Source: Diadema setosum (taxonomy: Eukaryota > Echinodermata > Echinoidea > Diadematoida > Diadematidae). Taken from it: a DNA stretch of 64,000 bases. Both the position numbers and the translations under genes were made by a program. The stretch spans positions 13,172,401 to 13,236,400 of the forward strand of contig CM067067.1 of the NCBI GenBank assembly GCA_033980235.1, written 5' to 3'. Numbering within the stretch: position 1 is the first letter of the stretch; each line of letters opens with the position of its first letter. Below the pieces are notes generated by a model. That model worked only from the letters and a program-made list of their open reading frames with translations, did no database searches and was not told the DNA's origin. Shown here piece after piece: positions 12,823 to 25,057 of this stretch.

Positions 12823-15271
12823 AGGCCGTCATTATCATTCTCTTCATTTATGTATACTATGAGAAACCAATTTATGCAAATGACATTAGTTAACAATGGC
12901 CCCTCATTTTGGACTCTGACCATAACGTATACTTCACTCTATGGTTGACCTATATTACAAACGTCATTTTTATATCATCATTTTTGTCACTGCAAAAAAA
13001 AAAAAAAGAATTGGACTAATACATATTGTTAATGTTATGTATCTTAGTTTCAATTTTAAATCGTTACAATGGATAATAATATATAATTTCAAATCAAAGC
13101 GCTGTGTGAAGTTCGTGTTCTCTATTTCACGATTCTAAAAGTTCGGCGTTTCGATAACTTTACAAATAAACAAACTCTGTTGAAAGCTGTCATCGTCCAC
13201 ACGTTTTCATTCTATTTTCTCTAGAACCTTCGTTGAAGCTGATGCGTTGTCGCGGAAACCATCCCGAAACATCGTTGAAGGGTTTTATCATTCTATTTCT
13301 CCTCTCCCGCTGTTTGTTGTGTATTATCACATTAAGCAAAAATTGAATATCTTTGTGGATGATACATATTTCGAATGTTTTATTTTCTATTATACTTGTA
13401 ATCTAACCATGCGCTCACCGAAGGAGCTGACAAGCTCTTGCAAGCATTGCTTTTAGTTGGGTCCTTCAGACTTCTCACACTTATTCTCTATGGACCTAAC
13501 CCTTTGTTATTTAATTGCTCGTGCATCATTGCATCTACTTTGGTCATTAGTTTCTGTGTTTCGAAATATATTTTTAATGATTTTATTTTTTTTTTTGGTC
13601 CAGTGATATATGTGATTATTTTTATATATATTAAAGAAATTATTTCGTTTAAACTTAGTTCAACTCAAGTCAAATTTTCGACAGTTTTCTCTTAGGAAAT
13701 AATATAATATGAAGCGATTAATAAAGTTTCGAAACACAACTGCCGCGTTTAGTTATTTGTCGTTGAAATGCACGTCTTTGGTAGGGTGTTGGCATATCCC
13801 TGTCCATGAACAACGGAATCCCTTAGTACACCAGTTTGCGTAGTCAGTCATTCACAGCATTGTTTAGACGGTTCCTATGGAAATTATTTGTCGTCATAAA
13901 CTGCGTAGGATCGTCACTATAAGGAGGTTTCCATGATGAAATCATGAGGCGTCAAAAATTTGTCAGAAAACATCACCAGAACATTCATTGAGGAACGGTG
14001 CCTGAAAAAAAAAATCCATTTCAAAAGGTTTCATCTATGACGCTGTCGTAGGGACGCGAAGGAGTGACCACAAGCAGTTGTGCCCTATAGTAGAGCCTCC
14101 TGGCAGGCGCTCTTCACGCCTTGTGACATGTCAGTATAAATTCATTAAAATGAGTCGGTAATTTTCCGCCTCGTAAAGCTTCAAGAATAACGGCCAGGTG
14201 GGAATGATGCGGGTTGCTGACTCGTGTTACGTGTTCAGTCTCCCAGTTACGTATGAACGTTCAGCAGCTCTATAAGAACGCCACTTATACCTTTAATAGC
14301 ATGGGTCACCTTGATACATAATAAATGTGAAAATCAGAAGAAAAAAAAACTGAGATGCTTTGAGATGGAGTGATACTTCTTGTTAAAAGCGCCGTGGAGA
14401 AATTTTACTGTGATCAAAGAGAACAACAGTAGTTATCATGATCCTTGTTTTAACGTTTACCCCTTCCCTTCCCGTTTGGCGAATTTTAAATGTCGTGTGC
14501 AGAAGGATTCAGCTGTCCTTTGACGGAGAATATCATTAGATACATCTGTGACCCCAAACGTGCCTTATTCAATGATGTTGTCCGTCCCACGTGATTTGAC
14601 GGTTTCCCGCCCCACGAATCCGCCGCATTATCCCAGTCATGATTGGTTCTGCCGAGACAGGAAGGGTGTATTATCCCGCTCGACCTGGCGTCTTTGGAGA
14701 GATGAGAATAGCACACTTGACACGTCAAAAATTGCAGCCTTTCCACCTGGTCTCGCTCGGTGGACTCACGCTTTCTCGTTTGCCTTCGACACCAGCCACA
14801 CAAAACTTCCCATACAGAACGACACTTGGCGCAGACCAAAGTAAAAAAAACAACCCATCACGTTATGAAAAAACGTTGATAAGTATTTGGTGCCGTCACA
14901 GCGCCCGTGGAAAACTGTGACCTTGAAAGACAAGAAAGTGTCGAATAATTATCATTCATAAGACAACAGTGAAGCAGGCACTGCTCTCAACAAATGTCAT
15001 GGAAATTTCCCTGAAGTAGTTTACTGTGTTGAAGAGTTCTTCTGGGCGATTCCCAGTCACAGAATGATGTGATTATAAAAACCACAGAGTAGCCTCAGCC
15101 ATGAGTCACGTGATATCTTTTGTCTTGCCACATTTACCCAAACGGAAAGAGACACAAGAAGGTCGCTCACCTTTCATCGAAATTACAATCTTAGTTATAG
15201 TTTTGACGATATAATGTTGTCAAATTATAGATTCATCCTTCTCTATCCACAAGTAATTATCAGTAAATAAT
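12823..15271. other. Non-coding stretch with a GC-richer island
   Basis: 14540-14850 is richer in CpG than its surroundings and has overlapping ORFs on both strands (minus 14486-14839, plus 14548-14844 and 14639-14920). ORFs open on both strands at once usually reflect composition rather than coding, and no domain is recognised. The rest is AT-rich with no clear structure. Confidence 0.45.
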
Positions 15272-15455
15272 GGGCGGTGATGTGACTCAGTAACCTAAAA
15301 TTTTCTGCCAGGTAGTCAAAAGGCTCGGGTTCGATTCCCATTTCGTCTATATTATAGGTGAACAATGTAGTGCGTAATTTTGCCTTCCGCTCTAGAGACA
15401 GTCAAAAACAATCTGTCCCCGGGACGGAACATTAAATGTAGTCAAGACTTTGCAA
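15272..15455 (+). mobile_element. tRNA-derived SINE
   Basis: The head resembles a decayed tRNA: GGGCGGTGATG, an A-box-like TGACTCAGTAACC near 15282-15294, and a good B box GGTTCGATTCC (15328-15338). The body that follows includes CTCTAGAGACAGTC and GGGACGGAACATTAAATGTA (near 15420-15439), which resembles the conserved central domain of deuterostome SINEs as I remember it. These elements are transcribed by RNA polymerase III and moved by a LINE's machinery. The A box has changed and the acceptor stem does not close, so this is a SINE fossil and not a functional tRNA. Confidence 0.65.
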
Positions 15456-16711
15456 ATTGCATTAATTCTATTACATACAGGCAACTGCAAATTTTCAAGA
15501 GACATGTACTAATATTCTACCGTCATATTTACCACTCCGCCCCCCAAAAAGGTTAGAGCCACAGTCGTTGCGAGGCCCTCAATAAGAACAAGAAACCTAC
15601 AGTGTAAACGTGCAGGCAATGTTATCGTTCACTACCCCCCCCCCCTTTTTTTGGCCATCACTTGCACGATATTCAAGTGGAACATATTAGTATCATACAC
15701 AGTTGAATACGTAGGAGAGATTGGCTGAATCATGTCTTTAAAATATTGTTATTAGGACAAAATGAAAAGGCAGCCAACCTTCAAATATGTATGTGCGTGC
15801 ACATGACACCGTCAAGAGTGGATATGAATGGAAAAGACACACTAAAGGCGAAAAAGGAGTAATTATCTTCTTACTTCTGACCGGATGAGTGCAGAAGTGA
15901 CTGAAAAAAAGTTATGAAACGAGTATAAAACTAGTGTCCTCCTTTAATTAATCCTGTTCTTGTAATAAAACAATCTGCCCCGGCAATACTGACATGAAAT
16001 CAAGCGATAGTAAAAGTTGATTAAACGTTTTTATCATTACAATTATGCTAATAAACCCCCTACAAGTTCCTTTGCAATGTACAATTTAGCACCGATTTCT
16101 TTTTCCGAATGATTACACTTTCTTTTCAGACAGTAGTACACTTTGGATATATATTTTTTTAAAGCTTTTGGAAGGCTTTGTTTCACTCATGGGAGTTTAA
16201 TCTGCCGTATAACAAACACCCATGCTATGATGATAAGAACATTACAGGTTATCCGCCTCACCTTTTATATACGTGTGGACACGGATATATGTGTGTACAG
16301 TGTACTAATATCTCTTCTGAATGCTGATTGCGTAGATAATTGAATTCACTTGAAATTTGGATTGTTTTTTTTTTCTTTCTCCCTTGCTATATCAAAAAGC
16401 AGCAGATGGTCTGCATGTGGTTTCGCGGTGAGAGACGGAGAAACAAGAGTTATGTTTTCGCAGACACAAACTTCTCAGTTTTCGAGTAAACTACCTCTTC
16501 TCGATATCGACAAGGGGGTATACGTATCCCTGAAGATGTACACGGAAGCTGTGGTCACCGCGCCGTAGGAAACATAAAACAACGAGGGCGAAATGGTGGT
16601 CGCCGCAGCGAAATCTAGGGAACAGTTTGAACCATCTAGTGGAGTTTATCTTGTAATGTTAGATGTGTGAGCTTTCACTTGCGCGCAGTCATATGAGCAC
16701 GCACGTATTTA

Positions 16712-16730
16712 TGTGTGTGTGTGTGTGTGG

Positions 16731-16761
<31 letters not shown>
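16712..16761. repeat. TG microsatellite
   Basis: About 24 TG units with one GGGAG interruption. Confidence 0.96.
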
Positions 16762-16763
<2 letters not shown>

Positions 16764-17033
16764 CAAGACATCGTTCGTGTCTGTATCATACACAATGCAA
16801 GTGTGATTTAGTTTATAGAATTCTGAGTATTCGGTGTCAATCATACCCGTGAATGGGCTATATAGAAACACGTACGTATAATAAACTATGCATGATTTAA
16901 GACTATACCTAGAATAGACATTTCAATCCTTTTTTTTCATCATCATGTTTACGTATGAAAGAAAGAGGGAGAGAGAAACAGAGAGTGAATTATACATGAA
17001 CATATGTAACTGTATACATATATTTATATGACA

Positions 17034-17036
<3 letters not shown>

Positions 17037-17088
<52 letters not shown>

Positions 17089-17095
17089 CATATAA
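17037..17095. repeat. TA microsatellite
   Basis: About 28 TA units with GTA and ACA interruptions. Confidence 0.95.
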
Positions 17096-19429
17096 TATAA
17101 TTATGATAGTAGGATTACATAGAATATTACGTATGTGCATGTTTGTTTGTTTTTGTTTGTGTGTGCATGAATGTGTGTTTGCATCATCGTTAAGTGTGCT
17201 CTAAAGCACAAAAAAAAAAAAAAAAAAAACAGATGAAAACTGGGTCAAACCCATTTGCCTCTCTCTCTCTCTCTCTCTTAAGACCACCACTTGCCATAAT
17301 CTAGTTTTACAATTAGTTCGGGATCTGATATTTTTTGCCTCTTTTTTTTGTGACTTGATCTCGCGTTCAGCACTTCTCCAGTTCAATCGTGCATCTCATA
17401 TATTACTAAGCATTTATCACTGAAACTTCTTCATCAGCCCAGATGGAAGCACGGCTAGCGATGATTCACAGCAACGAATCACAGTTCTTGCCATGACGTA
17501 GATTTGCTTTGCTAGACTTTACCCTATCAATGTGCAGAAAGAACCAACCATCCATCTCTCCGCAAAGCAATTTTGTCTAAACCGTGTTTTCTTTTTCCTT
17601 TAATGTTTATTGAAGTTCTCGCCTGGACATGAGTAGTAGCTTACAAACTACCGATTAATCAAGGTGCCGTTTTCACTCACGCAACGCATCACATCACAAC
17701 CCCTATATTCCCCTTTAAATGGTTATGTGTAAATGGCAATGCTTAAACTTGGTGCATTAGTTCTCCATAACATGGTATACAAGAATTCATTGAAATGCCA
17801 CACTCTGATTGATTTGATTTGGACCCATGCGCGTCCTGTGATCAACGGGTACTTTTTTATGTATCGCTAACCAACGTGGAGTACATGCATTCATTCATTA
17901 TTTTCCTGTATAGTTATTGTAGACATTCACGTAGAATTTTCCGAAACTTTTTTTTTGGGGGGGGGGGGGGGGGGGGTGGGCTTCTTACATCTTGTAAAGA
18001 TGATAGGAAGAACAAACAGTGATGCTGTCAGGCTCAGCTATGGGTGTTCCCGAGCAATTCGTCTACTCTAGCACTTTGTAAAGATCAAACAAATGGTACA
18101 TAAAATGATGTTGATGACATGACATTCTTTGGATTATTTTTCTTAGGTTACAATTCTTTCTCTCCAAGGTCTACCATCCGCGTGATGACCTTTGGATTGC
18201 AAGAGCTGCCCCGAGCAAATGCACAAAGCGTAGAAAGAAACGAAACAAGATATAATGAGCATTAAGATAATTGATCATTTAACTTTTTTCCCTCTAAGTT
18301 AATTGAGCTATAATGACAACGATACAATATATCTTTTATCGAGATATTCCCTTGTACTTCAAATAGGTTATAAATGAATGTAAATGGAACAATCGTATGA
18401 ACAGTGTGAGTGGTTTCCCTTGCACTTTTCAAGGATCATTTGAACATTATTCTCAAAGCACAGAACATTGTATATTCGACATCAGTAATGTGTCTCAGCG
18501 GTTTTGTTGTTGTTGCTTTACTTTGTCAGTGATGATAAAAGTGAGATACAGCAAGACGTGACGTCATGAACTCGGACAAAAAAAATGCTCAAGTTGTTGT
18601 TGTTGGGGTTTTCTTTTGCATATGAGACTAGATATTGTCATATTTCTTTTCATTTATTTTCATTTTTCTCAACAAATGAGACATGAAGATAACAAAGGAA
18701 TACAACTGGTTACTCTTACTTAACAAGAAATAAAAAGAAAATAAGAATAGAAAGGAAAGGTGAAGAGCTTTGCATGAAAAGTACAATAACCACAATGGCG
18801 TAATACCATAATCATATTTCCAGAAGGTAAGTATTTAAGCACATTTATCAACGCTCTCATATTCCGTGCTTTGTCATTGTGGGTACTGTTGAAAACAAGC
18901 TGTCATAAGCTAGGTTAAGCTAAGCCGACAAGTAAAGCACGTGTGAGTTGAAGAAAGAAAGAAAAAAACAAACAAACAGAGAGCTATATTTGGGCCAAGG
19001 TGCAAGAGGCGCATTAAACGCATATATAGGTGAACAAAGTGTATTTCACCCTAACCTGCGTTTGTACGAAATCGCTACAAGATGATTCCTTGTAAATGTG
19101 AGGGTTTAAAAAAAAGGAAAACCTTTGAAGTCTTACGCGTGTCCTCCTTTCGTGCCAATGACTATGCAACCATGAAGACATTACAAGTTTTAAATTACTA
19201 TTAGTGCACCGCTCTCCGCTGCGTATCCCCTCCTATATCTAGATGGGGGAGTATCAAAAGGGCATGACATAATAGAGATCTGCTCTAGAAAAGAGATCGT
19301 GACTAAAATCCCTCAATCGATGCCTTTACTGACTCATTTCAATCGATGTCTTTTCAGCAAGAGAGATAACCCCGTATTTTTGCACATCTCTCCAAGATAA
19401 CATTGGATGGCGCTCTTGCCCTCTTCTCA

Positions 19430-19585
19430 ATACCCTCTCTTCCTCTCTCACTCTTTCCACTTTCTCTGCTCCTTTCTCTCTATCTATCTTCTCTTTTTCC
19501 TCTACTTCTCTCCCTCTCTCATCCTCTCTCTCTCTCTCCCCCCATCTCTCTCCCTCTCTCTCTATCCTTCTCTCCACTCAAATGA
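19430..19585. repeat. Polypyrimidine CT-rich tract
   Basis: About 150 bases almost entirely C and T on the plus strand, with CTCT, TCCC and TATC sub-patterns. It can form a triplex-type mirror structure. Serine/leucine and arginine/glutamate ORFs on the two strands are its translation. Confidence 0.9.
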
Positions 19586-20120
19586 GTTTTCTCTCATCCT
19601 CCCTGTTTTTTTTTTCCGCCAAAAGTGTACTTAAAATTAACGATGTACTTGTATACGCGACTCTTAATGATATATCATCCGTAACCCACGGTCTGAAGCC
19701 TCTCGCTCACATCAGAAAGCGTAATTACATATTTACCGCGGTAAACCATTAGTACACCAACAACCACCAATATGCGTATTTGACACTTTACTGTTTTATT
19801 TCACTTCACTGAGGTAACGAGAAACTATATCCAGCACTTTAAAAGAGAAATGCCCACAGCACTTACAGAATTATTCTCCTGATAATCATGTTTTACAACT
19901 ACAAAACAAAAAGAAACACAAAAACGGCCAAAATCGGACTCCAATAAGTAATTTGCAAAACTGGAGTACCTATACGTATATCATAATGTGTCGTACATGT
20001 GCAAGACAGTCGTGTATGATGTGGATATAAGCATATTCTGTCAAAACGCTTGTGATGTTTCATTCCTTCATTTCTTGATATTTTTATCCTCAACGCCGTT
20101 CTCATCAGCTATTGTTATTG

Positions 20121-20191
20121 TTGGCGCGCCAAAATGCAATTTGCATCTAGCACATTCTAATCTCCTGAGGCCACCAGGTTACCATGGTAAC
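20121..20191. promoter_or_regulatory. Candidate regulatory module: E2F-like, octamer-like and RFX X-box palindromes
   Basis: Three perfect palindromes lie within 71 bases. TTGGCGCGCCAA (20121-20132) contains TTTGGCGC on the minus strand, the E2F consensus. ATGCAATTTGCAT (20134-20146) is symmetric about its central T and resembles POU/octamer half sites in opposition. GTTACCATGGTAAC (20178-20191) fits the RFX X-box consensus GTNRCC-N2-RGYAAC exactly. Clustering of three different palindromes in otherwise AT-rich DNA suggests an enhancer or promoter, but occupancy is not shown and no target gene is identified in the window. Confidence 0.45.
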
Positions 20192-23100
20192 AATCGTCCT
20201 AATCGCTTTGATTCAAACATACACACCTGCGAAATGAAAGATAGATTGATTGTTTCACATCGTCTTATGAATATTGTAAATCATAAAGCATATCTATGTA
20301 GTTACAGAAGTTCCTTGCCTTGCCTTAGCTTTTGAAGAGATTAATAAATGAAATGAATGTTGACCAGTCACAACGAATAGCTCATACAATTTCATAATAT
20401 CAGTACCATTAAATTTTGCAGGTTCTGAACGTTCGTATCACATTATCATAGTTTGTCCTATTGAACAACAACAACAACAAAACTACTTACGAACGATAAA
20501 GAAGCCACCTACAAGTTAAATATAGCTGCGATAAAATCTGCTTTAGAGGTTGTACGCACTTAACCGTTCAAGAGATTTAGTACTTAGACGAAACACTATG
20601 GTAATATACTTCACGGAAAAAAAAAACGAATTCAAATTATCCTAAAATATGCAATACGAAATATCTATTTTTTTAGTGAAAAAAAACCCCAATGTATATG
20701 TAGTTTCCATTTTTGTCTGCCTTGATATCAAAGACCTCATCAGAATAAAGAGTCACAAATTCCATGCAGATCTTCTTACGAGATTGTGTTAGCACTTATT
20801 TTCATTATTTTGTTTTGTTTGTAGTTTTTAATGTCAATTCCACTAAGTGATTTCTCACAAGCCCTCAGGACCTTATACAAGCATTAAATTTAACCGCAAA
20901 GATCCTCTTCATAATGATATATCAACGGTTTCTTTTTTCAGCGTGTGTTTAAAGTAGAATTGTGCACGTTAGTGTATGTCTTGGTATAGCATGAATAGTT
21001 GGTGTAGCTTTTCATTATCCATGATTCTCTTTATTTCGAAATACATTTGCCCTATATACTCTCTTTGGTGAAATGTGATTAGATTCAATTCATCGGGCAA
21101 TGCTTAGTGGAACTTTGTCAACTTAATGCCAGACGGATACGTATACGTTGTGCAAATTGATATTACTGCGAGAATACACATTAATTAAAAATTTATAAGG
21201 GGTGCGGATAATAGGATTTTAAAAATACTTTTTCGAGAAATTTATTAGTCGGATGCAAATAGGGAATAAACATCACCCACGTCATCTTTGAGAGGCCGTC
21301 AGAGAAAAGCCCCTATCTTCTAGTTGACTTAGAGTTAAATATAAAGCAACAGTGGAAATCTCAATCAGGTTCGTCGAATCAAAAATGACAAACATGAATC
21401 CATCGACTATAAAATCTCAAGTCTCTGATAAGCTTCTTAGTTTTCACTGGATTTTTGAAACGTATGTGTATTACATTATTATACAATTGTAATGATTTCA
21501 TTGCTTAGAATGGTTTCACAGTATTGGCTTGTTTAAACCAATGGGGGTGGGGTCTCTTAGCCTATGATATCATTTTATGGTATAATTTGCAGACTTAACT
21601 GTTACAAATATGACAGTTTCGAGAAAACGTGAAACCTGAGATAATCATTCTGCCTTCTCTATTTTGTGTATAATTTTAATTACATTTCGCTATGTAATTC
21701 ATTTTACTATAATCCTACCGACTCATCGTTTCATATACTGATGTGTTTTTTTTTTTCTCAAGGAGTTTTAAGTGGGGAATAAGGTGTTTTTTTTCCCATT
21801 TTTTTTTCACGGCTAAATTTTTTTTTTTTTTAACTCAGAGGAAATCCATCGATATATAACAGCGATATGTAATGGATACATCAAATAAATCAAATTCTTT
21901 GAGTTGGTTATTCTAAATGAGCAAAATTTCTCTATGTAAACATGATGATAATTCATTAGATTTAAACACTTGTTTTTGCAATACTCGTAGATAATTCACA
22001 ATTGGAATTATTATTACGGATTCCTTAATCATGATGTGAAAAAAAATAAAGTTGTATCGTCAGCAAAAGTCATGACATTGAAAAGCAGGAAAGACAATGA
22101 TTATGATATCATTATGTAAATAATTGAATAATAACTGCCTGAAAATGACCCTTTAGGTACACCGGATTTAATATCTAGTCTTAATCAAGACTCATGAGAC
22201 TAAAATGCCACGTGGTGTTTACGATCCAGCAAAAAAAAAAAAAAAAAAAAAATCTTTCGAACATCATATACGATCATGAAAATATTTCATTGATCTCGTA
22301 GACCTTAACTACGATGCGTTGGTACATAGAATATAAATTTATTTCATGTAAAATCGAAACAGCAATAAAACACGGGAATGATGTAGAATAGGTCAGAGAC
22401 GCCAAGAGAGAGAAAGAGAGAGAGAGAGAGAGGGGGGGGGGGGGAAGGGAGGGACCGAGAGAATGGATATGGTTGATGGTTAGGTTCATGGAGCCTGAAA
22501 ACAACAAAAGACAGTTGGCGCAGAAAGGGCAGATCTACTTAAATAGAACTTGTAATGACAAATATAGAAACAGCCATTTGCCTCAAACAAATAATGAATT
22601 GACGAGGTCACCTTAACTGCCAATGTGCAAAACCATTAGAATTACGAAACAGAGGTACAATCGATAAAGTATAATTGATTTTTGTATAGTATCACGTCCT
22701 GACTGATTTCATTTGACAACAATCCACTCTTTTTTCATTGCTTCAATTGTTAATCTTCTACGCGACATTTCTAACGTTCCCTTTTATCTTTCTGATTTGC
22801 CTGATAATATTTTTTAAACTAATATGTCAACATCCTTGAAGTCAATTATCGTTTTCAAATAAGTGTATTCACCCTGGGGAACATGTTCTTATCGGCTTTT
22901 TGCATCTATTCTTATTCTGTTGTGTATGTACCCCCCCCCCTTCCGTTGGGTGAAATACTTTAAGAATATTTCATTTACAACAAATCATGACCATGATGGG
23001 AATAAGAAGCCACTTTTATTATAATATTATCAGCTCAGGAAAAAAGCTCATGTTACCAAATAGTAGTATAACTAGATTTTATGAATGAACAATCCTGCCT

Positions 23101-24500
23101 CAAAATACATTGATGGTTAGTTTTACTTTGTAGAACTTAAAAAAACAAAACAAAACTGAGTCTCACCAAATAATAACAAACACCTTACCGTGTTCTTGAT
23201 ATCGTTAGGAGGACAAAGATGTAATATGCATTGGTAGCGGAGCACATCTCAGGAAAAAAAAAATCATCCTTTAGAGCATCATGCAGTAACTGACACATTA
23301 TGTCCAAAATGATAAAAATCATTCTAATGTTAAAGATTAAAATCATTCAAGGTAGTGAAATCTTATGTGATGAGGGAGACAATTTCTTGACGGATGAGTA
23401 GAAAAGCAACAATAGAAACAATTGAACAAAGGAAGGCACAGACTCAGAGATTAAGAGCAAGAGTTCACTAAGAATGAATAAAGTTACTGTAAACACTGGA
23501 ATTGCAACGAAATCTGGAATAATGTGGATGATGTTAGAGCAGAGGTTTGTTCACATCATCAGAAGAACAACGTCTTTTGGTTCTTGCCTAATTACCTCTC
23601 TCACTGCGAATAATGGCTTTTCCCGATGGCATCTTCTGACATGCGCTTTGCTACCAGTATCAATTACATCTTCGTCCACTTAAATACATCAGGAACACGG
23701 TGAGGTGTTTCTAATTAAATGGCGGAACGTAGTTGACCTACTTTTTAAGGCTGTGAAAAATGAGACTCAACATCAATGTTATTCAAGACACGATTGTTAA
23801 TTCATGAAGTGTTTTATTGTGAGACTTATATTCGGGATCATGAGCTTTCACCTGAGCTGATGGTATAAAAGCGGCCATTAAATCATAATGATTTCCCCAA
23901 GTGACCAGAACCTAGCAAGGCATGAAAGTGATTATTTTACAGTAAATGAAGTTGCAAAAATGTATAACACTGACACGGTTTCCGGATGGGAATCCTGTTT
24001 TAGTTTGATGGATATCAATTCCATGAGTTTAGATAGAAATGAAGATGAAATTAGAAGCCCCCTTTTGTCCATACCCAATTTTAAGTTTTCCACGATGAGC
24101 ACCGGGAATGAGCATTATTGAAACTTGGCTACACTCCGACTCACCCCAGCATTGTTTAGTATTGATGACTATCAAATGTACGTTTTGAATATAGAAGAAG
24201 GGAAGTCCTCCATATCGATGAAGCGGAAGATGTCTTCATAGAAATGAGAAAAAAAATCAGAAAAATATGTTAGTGGGAGTAATAAATAAACCACCAAACG
24301 AACAAAACTGTTTTTAGACAAGGTTGATGGTTTGGAATTTGTGTATATCATCAATTCATTATTGTTTGAGCAATTACCTGGCTTAATAACGGGGTAGTAT
24401 GCGCTTAATGCGCAGAGTGAGAACATAATCATTCTGATTGTCTTTGTGTGTGTGTGTGTGTGTGCGTGCGCGTGTGTGATAAAAACAACGAACGACAATA
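20192..24500. other. Non-coding stretch
   Basis: Contains poly-A near 22231-22250, a GA/G tract at 22404-22444, and TATAAAAG (23864-23871) 16 bases before an ORF at 23888-24121. The ORF starts too close to the TATA box to be translated from a normally placed start site, and its product is not recognised. Confidence 0.5.
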
Positions 24501-24506
24501 TGGGTG

Positions 24507-24597
24507 CACGTCACGAGTCCGACACCCACGAGTTATACAGCCCACGAGTCCATGAGTCAAATAGTCCACGAGTCATACAGCCCATGAGCTCGACACT
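24507..24597. repeat. Degenerate CCACGAGTC repeat cluster
   Basis: CACGAGTC or a one-base variant (CATGAGTC, CACGAGTT, CATGAGCT) occurs about six times with spacings of roughly 10-20 bases. It lies just upstream of the palindromic MITE beginning at 24706 and may belong to that repeat complex. Confidence 0.6.
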
Positions 24598-24705
24598 AGG
24601 CAATTATTATATGCCCAACATTTTACTGCTTAAGCTGGTACTGGAAGATTGAGAAAATCAGAATTGATATCACCATGATTACATTCTCCCTTGAGATTAA
24701 GAATT

Positions 24706-25057
24706 ACCGTCTGAACGTAGTTACGTTCAGACGGTGATCCTTATCTTCGAGGATAAGCTAACTTCGAGCATGAGCTCCTATTAAGTATGATGCTCAAAGT
24801 GTCTTTTTCATCACGAAATGACAATTTCGTGACGAAACTGTTTTTTTCGTTGACAAAATTGTTACTTCGTTTACAAAGTTGTCATTTATTGACGACATTG
24901 CCATTTCGCTGTCAAAATCGACGTTATCAATTGTCAACGAAAGAAAAAAAAAACAATTTTGTCACGAAATGACACGAAAGAGACCATGCGACACTTGGCG
25001 CTCCATACTTTATATTTACGCGCTTATCCAAGAAGTTTAGGATCACCGTCTGGACGT
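24706..25057. mobile_element. Palindromic MITE with TTTCGTNNACGAAA core, copy 1
   Basis: The left end contains a perfect hairpin: ACCGTCTGAACGTA (24706-24719), two bases, then its reverse complement (24722-24735). A 36-base arm at 24723-24758 pairs with 25022-25057 with about five mismatches. Between the arms are about five variant units of 20-24 bases built on the near-palindrome TTTCGTNNACGAAA (24820-24970). The 23 bases at 24986-25008 are identical to 54901-54923 in another element that has entirely different ends. There is no coding capacity. Confidence 0.75.

Larger units (their letters stand above)
15456..20115. other. Non-coding stretch with simple repeats
   Basis: Contains TG array 16712-16761, TA array 17037-17095, poly-A near 17210-17230, a run of 20 G at 17957-17976 and a CT-rich tract at 19430-19585. 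ORFs near 19326-19634 are products of the CT tract. Nothing gene-like was recognised. Confidence 0.6.

Noticed and set aside
23864..23871. TATA-box promoter driving the ORF at 23888
   Set aside because: The ATG is only 16 bases beyond TATAAAAG, upstream of any normal start site, and the product is not recognised.
24507..24597. CRISPR-like array
   Set aside because: Repeat units are short (about 8 bases), variable and unevenly spaced in a eukaryotic context.
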